The position numbers and the translations under genes are program-made. Shown piece by piece: positions 45,956 through 51,428 of a stretch of DNA of 51,428 nucleotides. Source of the DNA: Plasmodium relictum (lineage: Eukaryota; Apicomplexa; Aconoidasida; Haemosporida; Plasmodiidae); contig NW_021628581.1 of assembly GCF_900005765.1 (NCBI RefSeq), positions 1 through 51,428 on the forward strand, given 5' to 3'. The notes below the pieces were generated by a model that worked only from the letters and a program-made list of their open reading frames with translations, was not told where the DNA came from and did not search any database. How positions within the stretch are numbered: position 1 is the first letter of the stretch; every line of letters begins with the position of its first letter.

Positions 45956-47995
45956 ATGTTATATATGAATTTTATTTTTTTATTTTTCATATATCTCATA
46001 TTAATTAATGCTAGTTCTTCTGAAGAATGGCAAAATAATGAAAGTAAAAATACACTTGAAGGGTACGTGTTGTGAAGATATTTTTATGTTGAAAAATATT
46101 AATTTTAAATAAATATTTTATATGTTAATTATTCTTTCATTATTAGACCATATTCAATTACTTATTTTAAGGATAATTCTGTTAATAAGGAGTCGATAAG
46201 TGGTGATAATTATGATAATGATAAGTTACATGATTTGGAAAAAACTTACCATAAAATGCAAGTTGTGAAACCTTTTTCTTTCTTAAAAAGGTATATATAT
46301 TTTTAGTGTTTTCAAGTGGAAACTTATTTATTTTAATTAGATATTTCATGTATCTATTTTTATTTTTATTTTACTTATGAAATTAGTGAACATGCTGATG
46401 ATGGTCCTAGCACTAGTGGTTCATTGAAAAGAAAATTAGAGGAAAATAATACAATTAATCCAAAACAGAAAAAATGTAAAAAAAAAGAAAAAGACAATGA
46501 TAATAAAGAAACTTATGAAGATTGTCTGATTAATTCAAGTTCTAGTTTAATGAAGAATTCCAATGGTGTTAAAAATCGTTTGCTTGATCAAAGCGTGCTA
46601 AGTGCCATTTTTGAAATAAATTTGAGTTATTTGACAAATAATGTAAATCCGAATTTACAAATAGTATATAATGATTTAAAAAATAAATATAATTTATTCA
46701 AAGATACTATTAATGAAGCTATTGGTAAATTACAAAATATTTTAAAACATAATCTGCAGAATATTGATGAAAAAGATTTATTGGCAATCAATTATCATTA
46801 TACTAATTTCTTTAATAGTGGAAATATATCATTAGATACAATTTATGAATTTATATCATCATTTAAGCATGAATTGAATTATGAACTTACTAACAAAGAA
46901 CTAGAAGGTGCAATAAAGAATATTTTAGAATTTGTTAATTATTTAAATCCTCAATTTGAGTCGTTAAAGAAAACAATTAAATTTATATTAGAAACTATGG
47001 GAAATATTACATACACTAATATATATAATATTCCAAAAATTTTTTCACATAATGTAAATACAGCAATTATATTGGAATTATTGGATATCATGGAATATTA
47101 TATAAATTCCATTGAAAAATCATTTATAAAAGGATCTAAATATTATAACGATAGAGTTCTATCAAAAAGCCAAAATCTGATGCATTCTATTAGAAAAAAA
47201 ATTTTTAGACCTATAAAAGCACATACAAAGAAATATCTAGAATATTCTAGCTTATTGAATACATCAAGTGATAAGGATATAATAGAAATGAAAGATCTTT
47301 TTTTTTTATTATATAAAAATAACATGAAATGTAAAGAAAATATAGGGTATATATCAAAATATTCTACTAATAGAGTAATTATAGAAGCATTTAATAATAT
47401 TTTATCAGCTGAGGGCAATATAATTTCAGAAACTCATAATAAAGCTTGTGAAATATTTATTTCAAATGAAGAAATAAAAACGAAAATGAATGAAGATTTA
47501 TCTAAAATTCAAAAAGACCAAAATGAGTTAAACCGTTTAATTTTAATGTATGAAAACTATTTTGAATTAATAAGAGTCACAAATATTCAAAATAAATTTA
47601 ATTTAATTATGGAAACCCGTAAATCATTGAAACGTATGAATACAAAGAAAAGCAAATATTCTCTATACAGATCAAATAAAATTTCACCACGTTATTTGCC
47701 ACATCTACTTTCAGAAGTAGAAACTAGAAAAATACAATTAGCAGAAATTAAATCATATATATTAAATGGTTATGAACTTGCTTTCAAAAAGCGAAATATA
47801 TTAGAAATTAGTTATTCAATATTAAATTTACATAAAAAATTAAATAAAATGTCTTCAATTGTTACTATTTTAAGAGACTTGCATCATGAGAGGGCTATAA
47901 AAACATTTGAAGATAAAAAATCCAGTTTAGATGATAATTTTATATTGGCATTATATTATACAAATAAAATAATGGATGATTGCTATATAAAGTAA
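45956..47995 (+). CDS. Three-exon secreted helical protein, 619 residues, paralogue of the six-exon gene
   Basis: Proposed exons: 45956-46062, 46147-46290 and 46387-47995. Both introns (84 and 96 bp) start GTACGT or GTATAT, end TTAG, and are in phase 2, so the frame is continuous to TAA. Residues 1-22 form a clear signal peptide (MLYMNFIFLFFIYLILIN). Exon 2 is a 48-residue acidic, Asn-rich module. Residues 99-103 read RKLEE, which fits the RxLxE export motif, although it lies further from the signal than usual. A basic cluster (KQKKCKKKEK) follows. From about residue 154 to the end lies the helical domain shared with the 813-residue protein. No membrane segment or enzyme motif is seen. It is likely secreted and possibly exported into the host cell. 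The function is unknown. Confidence 0.82.
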
Positions 47996-48297
47996 AATGA
48001 GGATTCATTATATATGAGTAAAAAAAAAAAAAAATTGTCATTAATAGAACTTTCTGATAAGTAAAATAAAAAGAGATTTTTAATATATAAAAAATAAATT
48101 TAATTTTTAGGGAACCTAATTTAAGGATTTAAAACTATTTCAGTTAATTTTATATCTTTTAATGTATAATGATGAGCTTTTTGCTATTATTTAAAAGAGG
48201 ATTTTATGAATTATTATTTTTTACATTTTAACCTTCTTTATTTGCCTTTATTTTATAAAATAGTACACATTATATATATATTATATTTTTTATTATA
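47996..48297. other. Short spacer
   Basis: AT-rich 3' flank of the three-exon gene. Nothing else seen. Confidence 0.5.
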
Positions 48298-48329
48298 TGA
48301 TTTATTAATTTCCTTTTAAATCACTTTGC
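48298..48329 (-). mobile_element. LTR terminal stub, interrupted
   Basis: TGATTTATTAATTTCC followed by TCACTTTGC is the first about 32 bp of an LTR, cut by the solo LTR that begins at 48335. The cut lies in the loop region between the arms of the terminal inverted repeat. Confidence 0.55.
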
Positions 48330-48334
48330 AGGGG

Positions 48335-48949
48335 TGATTTATTAATTGGCTGCTTAATGACTTTGCTGGAGTATTAAACAAACAAATTAATAAAGAGTAT
48401 GTATAAATAAATATACGTTTTTAAATATATATATACTTGTTTTTATTATTATATATAATGGTTTCTTATGATGCATAATATTTAATTTGAATTAAATTTT
48501 ACTGCATCTTTTAATAAATATGTTAAATTGTTATAAATGAGTTTTTATTTGCAAAGAATCGGTATATTTTTTTAATTAAAAACACACACACTTAATTTAT
48601 AACAAATGACTAAAATCAAAATATAATTCATTTAATATTATTAAATAAAAATATACATTGAATATTACATAAACGTTATACTTTTTCATTAAGTTGTTCA
48701 TGTAACAAAAATTTAATTCTCTTTTTAATTCGAAAACAAATATCTAACAACAAAAAAAAAAAAAAAATAATTTAATTTTTTTTTTTTTAATTACAAAGAT
48801 GTATAAAAATAAAATAAACAAACAAAAAAAAATAACTTTATATATATATTTTTTTTTAACTAGCATCGGTGCATGGTTGACTTGTACATACACTACTAGT
48901 AAGCTAGCTTAGTGTACTACAAAAGGTTAATAACATATTTTATTAACCA
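48335..48949 (-). mobile_element. Family-1 solo LTR, exact target duplication AGGGG
   Basis: 615 bp from TGATTTATTAATTGG to TTTTATTAACCA. The flanks AGGGG (48330-48334) and AGGGG (48950-48954) are identical. Because G runs are so rare here, this is the most convincing target duplication in the window. The conserved block AACTAGCATCGGTGCATGG is at about 48858-48876. Confidence 0.93.
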
Positions 48950-48958
48950 AGGGGTCTT

Positions 48959-49516
48959 TGTTAATAACATATATTATTAACCTTTAATAATATAATATTT
49001 GTACTGAAAATATCGAGTTATTCATTCATTTTCTCTAGTTCTTACAAAAAAGAAAAAAATAAATATTATTTTTTTTTTGTGAAATATATAATGAAATAAT
49101 TTTAAAATTTTGTTATTAAATCAAATTAATTATTGAATGAAAAAAAAAATTGAATTAGAAATTTCAAAGGAAAACAATAAGGATTATGTTTTCATTAATA
49201 TTTAATATTTGCATATTTTTAAAATATAGTTAATAACCATAATTAAATTTATTTGTCTGTTTTAAATATTTATTTTATATAATTAATAATCTTAATTAAG
49301 ATTTAAATTTTTAATAAAAATAAAGATTTTATTAAAGAAAATAAATGCTTCTGAAACAATAATTGTTGCGTAAATTATACGTATAAAATTTATGCATTAG
49401 TATAATAATATATTTTTAAAGTATATAAAATCCAGTATATAAATTTCTACATGACCATTATTAATTTATTAGTTCAACAAATTAAGAAAGTCATTAAATA
49501 ACCAATTAATAAATCA
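48959..49516 (+). mobile_element. Family-2 LTR
   Basis: It begins TGTTAATAACATATATTATTAACC (a perfect-arm palindrome) and ends CCAATTAATAAATCA. The body matches the copy at 29873-30443 along its length, including ATAAGGATTATGTTTTCATTAATATTTAAT. No matching flanks were found. Confidence 0.75.
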
Positions 49517-49946
49517 GCAATTAATTTATTGACCTTTTTAATACTTTAAAAGTATTTTAAACAATAAAATTAAAAAAATTATATAGGAATTTATAATAGG
49601 TTTATTTATCATAAAATAGTTGATTACAACTGTTCTTAGTCTCTAGTAAATTTTTGTTTATTTACTAAAAATAAAAAGATAATCTGGAAAGAAAATATAA
49701 AAGTTTTATAAAAAATTGTCGTGAAAAAGAAAATCACTTCCATCAAAGAAAAATTGAAAAAAGAATTTAATTTTTTTTTATAAAAATTGATACAAACATT
49801 TTACTAGTTTTTTCTTCTATTTTTGTGGCATGCCTTTCTGTAGGAAATATTTACAGATAAATTTTACTATCTGTCGGTCTATATAATAAAAGATTGCTAC
49901 ACATATGTTATTATACATGCCTTTATACGTGCATTTTTTCTAGTAT
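49517..49946 (-). mobile_element. Family-3 LTR, truncated
   Basis: It starts about GCAATTAATTTATTGACC. It resembles the family-3 element at 18732, for example in the stretch around TTTTTGTTTATTTAC and AAGATAATCTGG. It is cut at 49946, where CTAGTAT is followed by the TG of the next LTR. Confidence 0.5.
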
Positions 49947-50184
49947 TGATTAATAAAATATTTTATTATCTTTTTATAATATATAAAGTTAGCTTACTGC
50001 TCAGAAAAATACAATTCATGCATTGACACTAGTTAAAAAAAATAATATTTATATATAGCTGTATTTTTTTTTTTGTTTTGTTTACTTTATTCTATATATC
50101 TTTTGTAAGTATCAAAAAAAAATTTATTATTATTTTTTGTTTGTTGTTGCTTTTTGAATTGAAGAGAGAGTTAATTTTAATTAT
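49947..50184 (+). mobile_element. Family-1 LTR, first 238 bp
   Basis: It starts TGATTAATAAAATATTTTATTATC and includes CATGCATTGACACTAGTT plus an A run. It is interrupted at 50184 by the start of another LTR stub. The left flank is AGTAT. Confidence 0.65.
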
Positions 50185-50215
50185 TGATTTATTAATTACT
50201 CACTTAATGACTTTG
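50185..50215 (-). mobile_element. LTR terminal stub
   Basis: The 31 bases TGATTTATTAATTACTCAC to ACTTTG are the outer end of an LTR, interrupted at CTTTG by the oppositely oriented LTR that follows. Confidence 0.6.
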
Positions 50216-50647
50216 TGGTTAATAAAATTTGTTATTAACCTTTTGTAGTACACTAAGATAGTTTACTACTTGTGTACGTACAAGTTAGCCATGCACTGGC
50301 GCTAGTTAAAAAAAAAAAATAATAAAATAAAGTTATTTTTTTTTGTTGATGAAATCATTTTTTTTTGTCATTTTTTGGACTTTTGTGTTCTAAAAATTAA
50401 ATAAGAATTAATGTTTACTCATTAAAACTTAAGAGATAAAAGAATTATGTTTATGTAATATTCAATGTATATTTTTGAAATAACATTGAATAAAATAAAG
50501 TTTTGACTTTATTAATTGTTATAGATTGTCTGTATGTTTTTAATTAAAAGAATAAGTAATTCTTTGTAAATAAAAACTCATTTATAACAATTAGTAAGTC
50601 TATTAAAAGAGGCAGTAAAATTTAACTCAGATTAAATAGTATGTATC
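50216..50647 (+). mobile_element. Family-1 LTR, truncated on the right
   Basis: 432 bp from TGGTTAATAAAATTTGTTATTAACC to AAATAGTATGTATC. It carries GCCATGCACTGGCGCTAGTT. The last about 180 bp, including the TA microsatellite and terminus, are missing where the next LTR begins. Confidence 0.75.
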
Positions 50648-50687
50648 TGATTTATTAATTGCCCGCTTAATGACTTTGCTAGAGTAT
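50648..50687 (-). mobile_element. LTR terminal stub cut at AGTAT
   Basis: 40 bases, TGATTTATTAATTGCCCG to TTTGCTAGAGTAT, followed at once by a second, nearly identical TGATTTATTAATTGCCCG. It is the left piece of an LTR into which the next element inserted. The expected right piece, starting AGTATTGAAC, lies outside the window. Confidence 0.75.
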
Positions 50688-51331
50688 TGATTTATTAATT
50701 GCCCGTTTAATGACTTTGCTAGAGTATTAAACAAACAAATTAATAAAGAGCATATATAACTAAGTATACGTTTATATATATATATTCGTTTTTATTATAT
50801 ATATATATACTGTTTTCTTATGATGCATAATATTTAATTGAAGTTAAATTTTACTGCATCTTTTAATAAACCTATTAACAGTTATAAATGAGTTTTTATT
50901 TACAAAGAATTAATATCTTCTTTTAATTAAAAACATACAAATAATTTATAACAATTTATTAAGTCAAAATTTATGATATTCAATGTTATTTCAAAAATAT
51001 ACATTGAATAATACATAAACATTTCTCTTATCTCTTAAGTTTTTAATAAGTTAACATTTCTTTCTTTTAATTTTTATTTACACTAAAAATTAAAACATAT
51101 TATAACATAACATAACATTCAAAAACTCTTCCAAAAAAAAAAAAAATATTAATTTTTTTTTTTTTTTAATTACAATGATGTATATATATATAAATAAACA
51201 AACAAAAAAAAATAACTTTATTTTTTTTTTTTTTATATAGGACTAGCGTCAGTGCATGGCTAACTTGTACGTATACAACTAGCAACTAGCTTAGCATGCT
51301 ACAAAAGGTTAATAATACCTTTTATTAACCA
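50688..51331 (-). mobile_element. Family-1 LTR, probable 3' LTR of a longer retrotransposon
   Basis: 644 bp from TGATTTATTAATTGCCCG to TTTTATTAACCA, nearly identical to the LTR at 1-661. Unlike the solo copies, its right flank does not repeat the left AGTAT. Instead, reading on the minus strand, a coding tail and a purine-rich stretch lead straight into this LTR. That is the arrangement expected at the 3' end of an LTR retrotransposon on the minus strand. Confidence 0.75.
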
Positions 51332-51364
51332 TACTCCACCACTTAGGGGAAGTAATAATTTTAT
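51332..51364 (-). other. Presumed polypurine tract and spacer
   Basis: The 33 bp between the stop codon and the LTR read, on the minus strand, CCCCTAAGTGGTGGAGTA next to the LTR's TGG. AAGTGGTGGAG is purine-rich and may act as the polypurine tract that primes plus-strand DNA synthesis. It is shorter and less pure than in many elements. Confidence 0.4.
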
Positions 51365-51428
51365 TTATATTTTATTTTCATTAGCTTGTTTTATGACCTC
51401 TAACCCTTTCTGTATTTCATCTTTAACT
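51365..51428 (-). CDS. C-terminal end of a probable retrotransposon polyprotein (partial)
   Basis: On the minus strand the frame from the window edge reads VKDEIQKGLEV, then IKQANENKI and TAA. G+C is about 35%, well above the flanking DNA, and the sense strand is purine-rich, as in Plasmodium coding sequence. It ends 33 bp before an intact LTR, so the likely identity is the end of the gag-pol polyprotein, normally the integrase tail in Ty3/Gypsy elements. Only 20 residues are visible, so no domain can be named. The opposite strand is also open here but is less coding-like. Confidence 0.5.
   Translation of the reverse strand, partial: VKDEIQKGLEVIKQANENKI

Noticed and set aside
47143-47418. 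91-codon frame on the minus strand
   Set aside because: Shadow of the large exon of the three-exon gene, which is open, has supported introns and has a paralogue.
51395-51412. TCTAACCC resembling a telomere repeat
   Set aside because: It is a single unit inside a purine-rich minus-strand coding frame. No tandem telomere repeats are present.
1-51428. CRISPR array, bacterial operons, ribosome binding sites
   Set aside because: Introns, AT content and gene families show a eukaryote. The repeats are dispersed LTRs with target duplications, not a spacer array.
1-51428. tRNA or rRNA genes
   Set aside because: These would stand out as G+C-rich structured islands. The few richer islands read as protein-like or belong to genes and LTRs, and no cloverleaf was found.

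Overview
Organism and compartment (inference). The window is extremely AT-rich, with noncoding DNA around 15-18% G+C by eye. It has long A and T homopolymers, genes with short AT-rich introns, an early transcribed membrane protein (ETRAMP), secreted multi-exon proteins and several decayed genes. This fits a subtelomeric segment of a Plasmodium chromosome. LTR retrotransposon sequence is the best clue to the clade: from memory, Ty3/Gypsy-type LTR retrotransposons are known in avian malaria parasites (P. gallinaceum, P. relictum) and not in the well-studied mammalian species. An avian Plasmodium is therefore the best guess, but the species cannot be settled from sequence alone.

Layout. 1-2580: stacked LTRs. 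2.6-10.9 kb: no intact gene, but scattered coding-like islands on the + strand, probably a decayed large gene. 10971-11573: a solo LTR. 13942-14310: an intact ETRAMP. 16.7-20.5 kb: an LTR graveyard containing a three-deep nest. 21-29.8 kb: mostly empty, with a frameshifted secreted-protein pseudogene at 26.9-27.4 kb. 29873-30443 and 31896-32513: two more LTRs. 34136-37029: a six-exon gene for an 813-residue secreted protein. 37.6-40.4 kb: further LTRs. 40.4-45.9 kb: a coding-like remnant and otherwise nothing clear. 45956-47995: a three-exon paralogue of the six-exon gene (619 residues). 48.3-51.4 kb: a dense pile of nested LTRs. It ends in what appears to be the 3' LTR and the last about 20 codons of a retrotransposon polyprotein that runs off the right edge on the minus strand.

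Main discovery. The roughly 0.55-0.68 kb repeats behave as LTRs. They start TG and end CA, occur in both orientations, lack internal genes (solo LTRs), and at least nine are flanked by 5-bp target-site duplications. These are exact for AGGGG, TTATA, AGTAG, ATTAT and AGTAT, and 4 of 5 for the others. There are at least three sequence families sharing the same terminal architecture: a short palindrome at one end and a larger inverted repeat at the other. Several copies have inserted into another copy at one spot, the AGTAT inside a conserved CTAGAGTATTGAAC motif near the LTR terminus. This suggests a retrotransposon lineage that preferentially integrates into its own LTRs, which would build subtelomeric nests without breaking genes. 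Strands of LTR features follow the presumed polyprotein tail at the right edge: an LTR whose sense starts TGGTTAATAA on the given strand is called +.
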